Source of the DNA: Annona cherimola
Lineage: Eukaryota > Streptophyta > Magnoliopsida > Magnoliales > Annonaceae
Direction: 5' to 3'
Assembly (NCBI GenBank): GCA_030490835.1
Contig: CM059972.1
Span: 40,713,452 to 40,777,451 of the forward strand
Length of the DNA stretch: 64,000 bases
Each line of letters starts with the position of its first letter. Positions within the stretch are counted from its first letter, which is position 1. Below the pieces are notes generated by a model. That model searched no databases and was not told where the DNA came from. It was given only the letters and a program-made list of their open reading frames with translations. This document shows, in pieces, positions 48,742 through 58,557 of this stretch. The position numbers and the translations under genes were made by a program.

Positions 48742-48940
48742 ATTAGTAAATAGGCATGGAAACAAAAAATGAGAGAAAAAATGATGAAAGAGATAGATTA
48801 AAATTATAGGACATATATGACATGTATTACTTTCTAGTGTGCAATTATGATGCATTGATATGATTATTTTAGGAATTGTTGCTAGCTTGTTGTGTTTCAA
48901 AATAAAAATGGTATATAAAGAAAAAATGATAATGGGGCCA

Positions 48941-49020
48941 GATGAGATGAAGAAGGTGGGTAAGGGGGAAGCCGAGAAATGACAGAAGATAGAAGGGAAT
49001 ATGAATAGATGATGGGCCAC
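48941..49020 (+). pseudogene. Relic of the extra leader ORF, part 1 (D)
   Basis: The DNA reading GAAGGGAATATGAATAGATG with the purine-rich stretch before it aligns with the C1 segment that encodes REENINRWW. There is no open frame. Matches outside this stretch are too weak to extend. The opposite-strand ORF at 48,667-49,086 overlies the LTR end and this relic and is not counted as a gene. Confidence 0.45.
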
Positions 49021-49547
49021 ACAATAGGACCTTTCATTTAGACCCTCATACCTGAAGCTTATCACACCCCACTTCACATAGCACAAGACACATGCTATAA
49101 TTTATACGTGTGGGGTTCAATGCCTAGGCACTGACTCTCTGGATGCTTGTCAATTTTGGGTTTTCAAAACTTTCTTCAAAGGCAGTTATCTGGTGCCCAA
49201 GAGCTAAAAACTGGCACTAAGGTGCTGGTGTCTCTGAAAAAATTTTAATTAGGCCTTGCTTTGCAATATTTGCTTTCTTTATTCCATCATTCTCCAAAAT
49301 AGTTAGTTACCTCTGTTTACTGTAAAAGAAACCTAAAATATAAGTATAAAATGTGATAAGAAAGCACTACCTGAGATGGATATGAACTGATGTGAGTTTG
49401 TATAAACTCAAATGATATATGTGCGAGATAGAAATTATGTTATTAACTTTTCTATATGATATAATTGACTTTATATGTTATGGTTTATGTTTATGATAAA
49501 ATGATAGGTTGCGCTAATATAAGTTGTGTGTGTGTGTAGAATGCAAC

Positions 49548-50580
49548 ATACCTATCACTAGAGCAAGGGCTAAGCTAAAAAAGGAAATACAGTTGCGAAT
49601 GATAAATCTGTAAATCAACAGGAAATAGGAGAAGCTAGTAACAAATCTAAGAGACCAAGGCAGAGAGGACAAGTAAATTTAAGGACTTGTCAATGACAGA
49701 CAAATATAAACCCTGAGTCAAATATCGAAGGTGGTACCGCTACCGGTAACACCTTACAAGTAGAATTAATAGAGGAAAAGATAACTGTGGTTGTAAAAGA
49801 AGTTGTGCAGCAGGCCACCCAGGATTGGGCAACCCAAATAGTATAAGTAATACAAGGTCTTTGGGAAAAAGTTCAACAGGATCCGTTAGGAGGGAACGAA
49901 AGATTTAAGTCACAACAGGTAATATTTCCTAACCTAGTACCAGAACCTTTAAGGATTGATGATAATACGATAGAAGTAGATAGGAAGGCTATCAATGCCT
50001 TTCTAGCTCAGCATCCACCTAAGTTGTCAGGTGAATCAGACCCCGCTCAGGCTAAGTAGTGGATGACTGAGATCAAGAAGTTGTTTAAAGTTTTTCTATG
50101 TAATGAGGATCAGAAAGTTTTATGTACTACCCACTTATTAATTAGGGATGCTTATGAATGGTGGAATACCCTAATAGTCATTATGCCACATCCGAGAAAG
50201 GTAACGTGGAAAACTTTTATGGAAGAATTTAATAAGAAATATCTCCCAGTAGGACTCTAGAGTAAAACAATGGTTGAGCTTGAACAATTACAACTAGTGC
50301 AAGGACAACTTGACCCTAAAACTAAGGAACCTGATACAGGGAAGGAAAGAAGCAAGATAGAGGAAATCAAACTTTAACATAATAGGTCTTCCAATTGTGA
50401 AAACTATCAAAATGTCACTTTGGTGAATATTTAAGGGGTTCAAACCAATGTTATAATGTGGACGGACTGGCCATGTGGCAAGAAATTATTAAGTTATTGA
50501 GGCAAGAAAGATAAAGTGTTTCAAATGTGATCAAGTGGGACATATTGCCTCAAAGTGTCCGATCAAGACATAAGAAGCAA
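49548..50580 (+). pseudogene. gag: D gag relic
   Basis: The start (ATA for ATG at 49,548) reads PITRARAKLKKE, as in C1 and in the second D copy. The capsid part AINAFLAQHPPKLSGE lies just before 50,063, then MTEIKKLFKVFLC to NKKYLPVGL (50,063-50,257) and a zinc knuckle CFKCDQVGHIASKC at 50,517-50,558. Many stops and frame changes. The second Trp of DAYEWW is kept here, while C1 has a stop. Confidence 0.75.
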
Positions 50581-50814
50581 CAAGACAGGGAAGACTAGCC
50601 TAGCAAAAGCTAATAGCAGCTGCCAATCAATAAGGAATCTCTATAAATTAGTGTAGATATGTGTATTAAACCACGTCGAGTTATCATGAATGAGATGAAA
50701 AGAAGGTTATAGATATGATACCACAAAGAGTGATATCATAGTAAAGAATGATAAATTAGTGTAGAAAAATGAAGGCAAGGACAAAATTTAAATCATGATA
50801 TTTATATCATGTAC

Positions 50815-51116
50815 CGGTTTTCATAATATAGAATTAGAATGTTGTGGATCAGGAAGAAAGGAAAATTGTTTGAGATTCTCTCCAATCCCGATGTGTTTGG
50901 AAGATAAGTTTGAGAGATTTTTCTCTCCATGATGATGATAAACTTATGGGAAATGAGACTATAAATGATGATGAGGACTCCGATGAAGGGTCTATAGAAA
51001 ATGGAAATGAAGATAAGAAAGGAAATGTTCTATACTGGTTTAGCACCAGTATTCCCACTGAGCAGTCTACACTTGTATATCCTAGTAGTAGACATTATGT
51101 AGTGAGAATAAAGTAG
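50815..51116 (+). pseudogene. Relic of the extra leader ORF, acidic part (D)
   Basis: The frame ending at 51,116 has an acidic tract (DDEDSDEGSIENGNEDKK), then STSIPTEQSTLVYPSSRHYV. This aligns with the C1 ORF end (TSTLTEAPSQVPRRRRR) in spacing of TS, TE, P and Arg. Upstream, TACCGGTTTTC near 50,812 matches C1's YRF codons. It follows gag instead of preceding it, which shows the rearrangement of D. Confidence 0.5.
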
Positions 51117-52634
51117 ATGGGCTAGAAAAGTCTCTTTTGCTTTTAATGAGATATGTATGAAATTTATGTGAGAGCACCTTTTGTGAAACCCCAATCTTAG
51201 ACACGTGTATAAAACCTTAGGATTGTAAACCTTAGGTAATGTATTAATGAAATATATATTCATGAGTAAGAAAACATGTGTATTAGAGGTTAAAGAAATG
51301 CAATTGTGGGATTAAACTGCATGAATAAGTGCACGTAAATAGTGTACATAAATAATACACGTAAATAGTAACCTAGGGATTAAGACACATGATTAAGAGT
51401 TAATCACTTGGATTAACTTAATCACAAAAAGATGAAAAAGGAGATTTAATCACTACAGGACAAAATAGCAATACTTTTTGATATTTTAATAGAATTTCGG
51501 ATTTTAGTGAAAAATAAAGAAAAATTCATAAATTGCAATCCGGATGTCGGATTTAGATGAATTTTTTTATGGATGGCCAAATATTTATGATGAACATGAT
51601 GAATGGTTTGAGATGTGATGAAAATTATGAATTAAAGGCCAATATTTAACGTAAAAAAGTAGCCCACTTTTTCATTTCATTTTTGATTAATTAAAAGTCA
51701 AATATCATTAATTAAAAATCACTTTAATTAAATGCAATTGTGCTCAAAGTCCAAAAGGGGGGCTGGATGTACAGGGGCTGTGGGATTTTGAGCTAAATCC
51801 AATGGCCCACAATTGATCTTATCATGTAATCAATGGTTGAGATTAATTAGTTTAAAAATAATTAATTAAAATTCATTAAATAGGGCTACTATAAGGGGGC
51901 ATGAGCAGGGTAGGGAAGGGGCTACACAAATCTCCAAGAGTTGCATGGGATTTGAAGAAAAAAATTAGAATTTAATACCTCAAGCAAGGGGGGTAAATTG
52001 TAATTTGATGAAAAATTGAGGAGTGTAAATAGGGGCAAGGTGAGAACTTCCAAGGCACCCCATTCTCAACTCGAGCTTGAGAAATCCAATTCTCCCCACT
52101 TCCAAATTCATTTTAGGTTGTGAGAGAAAGAAGAAGAGAAGTTAGAGAGAGAAAGTACGAAAAGAAGAAGGATATCTCCACTCCGGGTAAGTGAATTCTA
52201 CCCAAATTTCTTTTGGATGTTAAGTAGGGTAAAATAATGCTTAGATAATGCCTAAGCATGAGAAAATAAGTATGGTTATAATGCCAAATTGGAATTATGC
52301 CAACACATCAAAAATTTGGAGCCAAGATAGAGCATTCGGAAAAATCATGTATGAAATGTGAAAATAATACTCCAATATTGCTAAATGATGATATGGGATG
52401 AATATTTATGATAGTTATGATGTTGGAATGATGATATATTAATTTCATAATTTTTGGATTTAAGGATTATGCTTAAGAGAAATTATGTTGATTTTCAGTA
52501 TATGGAGAAAATGATTTAATTAGCAAAGTTAATGATGATAAATTCAAAATTCATGAATTTTTTCATGATATACTAACTGAGAGCTATGTCATTGTATTTT
52601 TTATTTTTGAAAAAAAAATCAATTTTTGGAACCC

Positions 52635-52718
52635 ATGAACAGTAACCCGCGTTGCTGTGAACAGTAAACGTAAACAGTAACCCATGAACAGTGATCGTGA
52701 ACAGTGCCATGAATAGTA
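52635..52718 (+). repeat. GAACAGT motif cluster
   Basis: Six words of the type (A/G)TGAACAGTAA or close variants in about 85 bases. The same cluster, inverted, is at about 11,266-11,361 in the related LTR. Confidence 0.8.
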
Positions 52719-52952
52719 AAAAAGCGTAAATTGGGTGGAAAAAATGATATTAGTATTTATATCTTAAAGAATATACAGATGGAATTTTTAAAGGGATTTA
52801 TGGATAAAAATATTCATATAAGGAGGTAATGACCAAGTATCTTTATAAGATAACCTCTATAGGAATGAGGTAATGAATGGTTATAAAGCATGCGTAGGAA
52901 GCAATCTAAGACATGGAATGATATGGATAAAATATCATTCTTCCTTGTATAG

Positions 52953-52992
52953 GAAAAGGAAAGGAAAAAGGTGGAAGACACAGACTGAGGAG
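52953..52992 (+). other. Putative LTR micro-exon (40 nt)
   Basis: TTCCTTGTATAG, then 40 purine-rich nt ending GAGGAG, then GTAAGCACGC. Confidence 0.5.
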
Positions 52993-54291
52993 GTAAGCAC
53001 GCAAACCCTTTTGAAAATATGTTTTATTCTCAAGTATTTATGAAATGTGTTTAAGGGTGGTCATTCCTATAATGTTTTGAAATGATGAATGTTTATGAGT
53101 TTTTATGAAGAGTCATGCCGGCATTTGATATCATGTGATGTTCATGGACATGTGCACATGTATGATGCATAATGAAGAGGCTTTGGTGGAGGCAGAAAGC
53201 GGATCAGAGGGTCCCCCTTCACTATTGCCGAGTCGTATGACCTATGTGCCGACGGCGTCCTCCCAAGAGGTGGAGCCAAAGGAATATTATGTATGAATGA
53301 ATGCATTGCATTTTCATACATGGATTGAAAAGGAAAGCATGGTTTTGAAATGATGTTTTAAAGGGATGGTGCAAATAATTCGCTACATGAGAATGACAGG
53401 TCACTTGGTGTAAGAGGTATATAATGCCAGGAGAATCAAAAGTCATGCTTGTAGAAGACCAGGTAGGCTAATCAAGGTAAAGGACGCGAGGTCCCCTTGA
53501 CGAGGCCAAGTCGGAGAAACCGGCGTAATGGACCATGCTATGTGAGATGTTTCTTAGGCTAGCATACCCACACACAAAGGTTTATGTCAAGAATGGAAAG
53601 GAAGCATTTGCACATCCAATGTTTATGAAACGATTTTTATGAAAAGGTTTCTGTGCATTTGATAGTTGATTACTTAGTAAGTGTCTTCTATCGAATTGAG
53701 AGGAATGCATTTAAATGAAAGAAAAATGCTTGCTTATTGAGTTTCGACTCATGTTTTGTTTTCCAAACTTCAGACAGGTGCAGGAAAGCCAAGAGATGAA
53801 GGGCATGCGGTGCTGAAGTAACAGAGGAATCTACAAAGATTAGTAGATTTTTGTATGAATAGATGCCCTAATGGGATATAATGAGAAATGACATAGGTTG
53901 TATGACATTATGAAGTTATGAATAATATAAGAAATTGATGATTTATGATGATATGGATGAATCTATTATGAATGATGATGAGTATATGTTATGTGATGAA
54001 AGAAAAGAAAAAAAATTTGGACGAGATCTAATTAAGTACCCGCCGTGTGATCAGGGCAACAATCCTGAGTCACATTTACCAATCGACAAGATCCCGGAGT
54101 AAGGACTATGTGGACACCTTTGCTCTTTACCATAGAATTGAAAGTATTCACGTTTATATAATAAGTATATGTGAAAAGAAAGTTGTTATTATTGATCACT
54201 ATTTGATATGATTGAATGAGTATGATATGATTTATCCTATGATAAGATGAGAGATTATACAGATATAATTTCTCTATATATAAAAATTATC

Positions 54292-54515
54292 ATGCCTATT
54301 ATAAGAACAAGAGTTAGACTGAACAAAGAAAAGACAATTGCAAATGAGAAACTCATAAGTTAACAAGAAATAGTAGAGATGAGTAATAGGTCTAACCGAC
54401 TAAGGCCAAGAGTGCAACCAAATCAGGGTAGCGCAGTGGAAGCGTGATGAGTCATTTGAAGTATTAGAAAAGTTGGTAAATCGGCTTATAAAGTAGCCTT
54501 AACCCTAGCTAATTA
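54292..54515 (+). pseudogene. D second gag start fused to integrase tail
   Basis: ATG 54,292 starts MPIIRTRVRLNKE, the gag N-terminus again. Near 54,440 it jumps to DNA matching C1's VLEKVGKLAYRVALP segment of integrase (54,447-54,510). Everything between is deleted. Confidence 0.6.
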
Positions 54516-54550
54516 AGATGTAATAGGTTTCAGGACGAAACCTTTTATAA

Positions 54551-54562
54551 AGGGGGGAGGAT
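54551..54562 (+). other. D polypurine tract
   Basis: AGGGGGGAGGAT directly before TGTGAAACCCCG. The stretch before it (GGACGAAACCTTTTATAA) matches C1. Confidence 0.85.
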
Positions 54563-55881
54563 TGTGAAACCCCGATTATAAGCTTAATGAAGGTAGTTTA
54601 AAGCTTGTTTAAGAATGAGATTTGGAAAATTCCAAGAGATGGAAGGTTTAGGCATAACCCATATTGAGATGGAAGATTAGTGGGTAATGATTAAAATTAC
54701 ATGCCCTTTGATTTAAATGAATGGGTTTAGGGCAATTAAGCAAGGTGATTAAGTTAATCACCCTTGCTCAATGTGGATTAGTGTGCACAAAAATACAAGA
54801 TAAGGTGTAGGAAAGATGAGTTAGTATGTTTATTAAATGAAAATATTCATGTTATTTTGTTTATAATTAAGATATAAGTTAGTGTATTACTTGATAAACT
54901 CTTAATTTGAGGTGTATAAGGTGGATTGAGGTAACATTTGGATGGTAAACATATGTTAACGTGCTCTACTTAATGAATGGTGTGGATTATGATAATTATG
55001 ATTAAATTATGCTGATAACTATTAAATTTCATGAAAATTTTTCATATCCTTATATCTTGCACTAGAATGATCATATTGAGGTGAAAATTTTTATGAACAG
55101 CTAAAATAAGGTGTTTTATAATATGGTTAGATTTTATTAAGTTAAATCTCATTGGAAAGTGCTCAACCATTTATGGTTAAAAACCATTGACTTTTTGCTT
55201 TTAAAAAGTAGCATATAATTAATGAAAAGTGGAGCTAATTAATGAACCAAAGCGAGGTGGCTTAAGGAGGCATTTTTGGGCAGATTTTATTTAAATAAAA
55301 ATGGCAAAAATCCACCTAAATTACAGATGCCCTTGGACATTTCCGTGCAGGTCTAGATTTGGGCTAAAATGTGATTAAATTTTGATGATAATGGAGCGAC
55401 AATATGGACAGCTATATGACCTAAAATCAGACAGCAAACTAAGTGAATAAAAATTACTAAAAATCATCAAATAATAAGTGGCATGATAGGATTGATTTCA
55501 GCCCTTTATAAAAGGGCAAATGGGGGCTGCCTTGGGACATTTTTAGGGAGTTGCATATTCTGGAAAAAAATTCCAGCAAGGGTGTCCAACCCAGGGAGGA
55601 AGAAAGGAAGAAAAAAAAAGACGAGAAGAAGATGAAAATCAGCTAAGGCATGAGGAGGTAGCAACTCCAACACAAGTAGATGCCCTAAGCTTGCTTTGAT
55701 GTTCATAAATGAGATATTTCTTTACTTAAATGATGTGTCATAAATTGGTTTCATTTATGATTACTAAATGGGTGGTTTACACATCCCATGATATGTTTAA
55801 TAAATGCCAAATGAGAAGGGAGTTTCAATTTAAGTGTTAAGGAAGTGTTATGCATGATTTAGGGGTATTTTCAGTAGGGTG
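54563..55881 (+). repeat. D 3' LTR, first 1.3 kb
   Basis: Starts TGTGAAACCCCGATT. From 54,603 it aligns with 26,088 onward, but has one copy of the segment that is doubled in the 5' LTR. TATAAAA lies at 55,507-55,513. It is cut by the Copia LTR at 55,882. Confidence 0.82.
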
Positions 55882-56029
55882 TGTTGGAAACAATTATTGA
55901 AATTGAATGAAAATACCCAAACCATGTGTTTTGATGATTAAACAACACAATTTGAGTTAATATTAGCTACTAATGAGTTTCGTGCAAATGTTCAAAGTTA
56001 TAAAAATGAAATATACAAAACAAAACAAG

Positions 56030-56700
56030 TCAAGTCGCAGCTCACGTCGACTCAGACATCGACTTAGGCCAAGTCGATCTCTCAAGTCGACTCCATCTTC
56101 GACTTCAAAGGACACTTTTTCTCCAGCGTTGATTTTGGAGAGCAGAACAACCAAAGTCATAGATGAAGTCGACTCCACTTGCGACTTGGGTGAAGTCGCA
56201 AGAAAAGTTGACTTCAGCATCAACTTCAACTTGGCAGAACAAAATTTCAAGATCAAGTCGAAGGACAAGCTGACTTCAAGATAAACTTGAATCAAACTTA
56301 ATATATGAAGACCAATTCAAGTTTAAAGCAAGCAAGGTACATGAATTCGATCATCCCAAACCAAGGTTGGAATTGCTCATACAAGATTTAAGTTCGACAA
56401 GTTCTCCAAGCTTAAAGAAAAAGGATTTTGTACAAGTAAGCTCAAAGAAATGGAAAAACAAGACAAGAAGAAGAAGTTAAGCAAGCAAGAGACACTTCAA
56501 CAAAGTTGGCAAAAGAAAGAAGCCAAGTCTCACCCGAAGTCGACTCCAAGATCTACTTGAAGACAAGTCTCAGACCAAGTCGACCCAGAGGACAGACTTG
56601 GAAACTGAAGAACAGCTGAAGTGGCACACGAAGTCGACTCCAGCATGCGACTTGGGTGAAGGCACACACGAAGTCGACTCCACCTGCGACTTGGAGGCGT
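56030..56700. repeat. GTCGACTC / GCGACTTG word array in Copia LTR
   Basis: About a dozen words of AAGTCGACTC and TGCGACTTGG type, alternating and irregularly spaced, upstream of the TATA box. GTCGAC is a palindrome, so the array reads alike on both strands. Confidence 0.8.
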
Positions 56701-56776
56701 AATGTTCGAATTTTTGAATGTTGGAACATTTATTACGCTCCAACCAACTCTATAACATTCAAAATTCTCTCTCCTC

Positions 56777-56784
56777 TATATATA
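56777..56784 (+). promoter_or_regulatory. TATA box of Copia LTR
   Basis: TATATATA in CTCTCCTCTATATATAGACA, about 700 bases before the LTR end. Confidence 0.7.
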
Positions 56785-57122
56785 GACACTCAAGCAAACG
56801 TGGATACACACAAGTAAGAGCTGAAAAAGAGGAAAGAAGTTGTTGTTTGAGTTTTATCTCACTTTCTTCTACAATTGAGTGATCTAGATACTTTCAAAGG
56901 AAGAACGATCTTCAAAGTTGTTGTTTGCTTCAACGCAATACGATTCGTTGCTTCTACAGATTCTTCCTCGAGCTAAAACTTGCTACACAAATCTGTAAAG
57001 TGTAGATTTCTTCTATTTCATCTTATTATTTGGTGCTTGGTTTGATTTTGGTGTTTCAAACCAAGCTATAGCAAAGTAGAGTTGTGATTGGAGTGGAACT
57101 CGTCACCTACTTGTGTTATTTG

Positions 57123-57230
57123 TTGTATACGCCCCCTAGAGCTAGAATCTAGAAGAGAGCGGACGCTCTGGTTGTATATGCCCCCTAGAGCTAGAATCTA
57201 GAAGAGAGGAGAGACTCTAGTTGTATTCGC
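57123..57230 (+). repeat. 49-bp tandem repeat in Copia LTR leader
   Basis: Two units starting TTGTATACGCCCCCTAGAGC and its near copy at 57,172, plus a partial third at 57,221. Each contains CTAGAGCTAGAATCTAGAAG. Confidence 0.85.
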
Positions 57231-57485
57231 GGAATACATAGTGGAACACAAGTCACAAGGGAGTGTGAGCTTGGAAGAGTGGAGTAGGGAAAGGTTGCTC
57301 GAACCACTATAAATATTGTCTACTATTTTTCATTGTCGCTTTCATTATCTTATTGCTTTCTATTTGTTTCATTAAAAGGGTTTAAACTAAACCGGGGTAA
57401 AATCTCTAATTAAATTTTTAAATTTTTAAATACCCAATTCACCCCTCCCCTCTTGGGTAATTGACATAAACTCGGGACCAACAAG

Positions 57486-57500
57486 TGGTATCAGAGCAGG
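57486..57500 (+). other. Copia primer-binding site (initiator Met tRNA)
   Basis: TGGTATCAGAGCAGG, two bases after the LTR end; perfect over the usual 12-base core. Confidence 0.92.
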
Positions 57501-57531
57501 TCTTTGAGTTTTACCAAAGAGATCTTTTGAT

Positions 57532-58557
57532 ATGGCATCCCAATCCACTTCCGTTTCCGCATTTGTCGAAGGTCAATCCTTTACTAGGCCACCATTGTTT
57601 GATGGGAAAAATTTTGGATATTGGAAGCTACGTATGAAACAACTCATCATGGCTACAGATATGGACTCTTGGATTGCAATCCAAGACGGTGTGACTTTGC
57701 CTATTGATGAAAGAGCTTCCAAATGGACCAATGAGGAAGTGAAAATTGTAAAGAGCAACGCCAAGGCTATGAATTCATTATTTTGTGCTCTTACGGCTTC
57801 CGAATATGATAGAGTATCCTCTTGTTTAACTGCCAAAGAGATATGGGATACACTAACATCTATCTATAAAGGAACTTCTCAAGTCCAAGGGACAAGGAGA
57901 AATATTTTGATTGGAGAATTGGAAAACTTTAGAATGTTAGAAATAAAAAATATTTCTGAAATGTTTGCTAGATTTTCCAAGATTATTAACGCCTTAAAAG
58001 GGCTAGGAAAAGCAATTTCTGAATCTGAGCAGGTCATGAAGATTCTGAGAGAACTACCCCAATCATGGACTCTAAAAATCATAGCAATAGAAGAAGCCAA
58101 GGACCTAAACACGTTGAAATTGGAAGATCTTATTAGCTCGCTGATGTCACATGAGCTAATCAAGAAAAGAAACGAGGATCACCACAAAGGCAAAAGAGCC
58201 ATCTCCTTGAAAGCTGCACAAGACTCGGATGACACCACCTCATCATCTCAAAACGACGATGAAATTGCCTTACTTACAAAACGGTTCAGAAAATTTGTAA
58301 GGAAAGGTAGAAATTTCAGAAACTTTAAAGAAAGAAATTCTAAAGAGAAAAAGAAAGAATCAACAAAATGTTACCGGTGTGGTGGTTTGGGACACATGCA
58401 AGCCCAATGCCCAATGCCCGAAGAAAATAAAGCAAATGAGCAAAGAAAAGATCGAGGCGACAATAGAAAATTTCAAAGAAACAAAGGAAGAGGCATGTAC
58501 ATAAATGAAGAGGAATCTACAACATGTAGCTCTTCAAGTGAAGAATGTGTTGCATAG
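57532..58557 (+). CDS. gag: Copia Gag protein
   Basis: An open frame of 341 codons from ATG 57,532, about 35 bases after the primer site. The N-terminal motif RPPLFDGKNFGYWKLRMKQL (residues about 19-38) is the Copia gag signature. A helical capsid part follows (WDTLTSIYKGTSQVQG about residue 105), then a Lys/Arg-rich stretch and zinc knuckle CYRCGGLGHMQAQC (about residue 281). A Ser/Glu-rich end follows. It is the only full-length protein of a retroelement still open in the window. The stop after EECVA is probably caused by one lost or gained base, since the family normally reads on into the next segment (58,545). Confidence 0.85.
   Translation: MASQSTSVSAFVEGQSFTRPPLFDGKNFGYWKLRMKQLIMATDMDSWIAIQDGVTLPIDERASKWTNEEVKIVKSNAKAMNSLFCALTASEYDRVSSCLTAKEIWDTLTSIYKGTSQVQGTRRNILIGELENFRMLEIKNISEMFARFSKIINALKGLGKAISESEQVMKILRELPQSWTLKIIAIEEAKDLNTLKLEDLISSLMSHELIKKRNEDHHKGKRAISLKAAQDSDDTTSSSQNDDEIALLTKRFRKFVRKGRNFRNFKERNSKEKKKESTKCYRCGGLGHMQAQCPMPEENKANEQRKDRGDNRKFQRNKGRGMYINEEESTTCSSSSEECVA

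Larger units (their letters stand above)
51177..54121 (+). mobile_element. Solo LTR S2 (Del type) with CCTTT duplication
   Basis: The LTR is 51,182-54,116 (2,935 bp; TGTGAAACCCC to GTGGACA), with CCTTT on both sides (51,177 and 54,117). It has no primer site after it and no polypurine tract before it. It contains a GAACAGT cluster (52,635-52,718), micro-exon (52,953-52,992), two GC-rich modules (about 53,185-53,290 and 53,460-53,545) and stem-loop TGAGT-TTCG-ACTCA (53,738-53,751). The TATA seen in its sister (minus, 11,956) reads TGTAAATAG at 52,024. Confidence 0.88.
48719..54562 (+). mobile_element. D: degenerate Del-type element, scrambled interior
   Basis: Order: primer site, leader-ORF relic, gag with knuckle, then again the end of a leader-ORF relic, gag start, the last bit of integrase and the polypurine tract. 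Protease, reverse transcriptase and most of integrase are missing. A solo LTR (S2) lies inside the second leader. D is flanked by 5' LTR segments ending at 48,718 and a 3' LTR from 54,563. Confidence 0.7.
55882..57483 (+). repeat. Copia 5' LTR
   Basis: TGTTGGAAAC to ..GACCAACA, 1,602 bp. The first third has many GTCGACTC/GACTTG words (56,030-56,700). A TATATATA box is at 56,777 and a 49-bp tandem repeat at 57,123. The end is polypyrimidine-rich (CACCCCTCCCCTC). Overlapping ORFs on both strands at about 55,970-56,290 come from the palindromic words. Confidence 0.85.

Noticed and set aside
48667..49086. 139-codon minus-strand ORF
   Set aside because: It overlies the LTR end, the primer-site relic and the leader of D on the other strand. 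No domain is seen and sister copies do not keep it.
55963..56295. Overlapping 110- and 103-codon ORFs on both strands
   Set aside because: They arise from the palindromic GTCGAC array in the Copia LTR, which keeps both strands free of stops.
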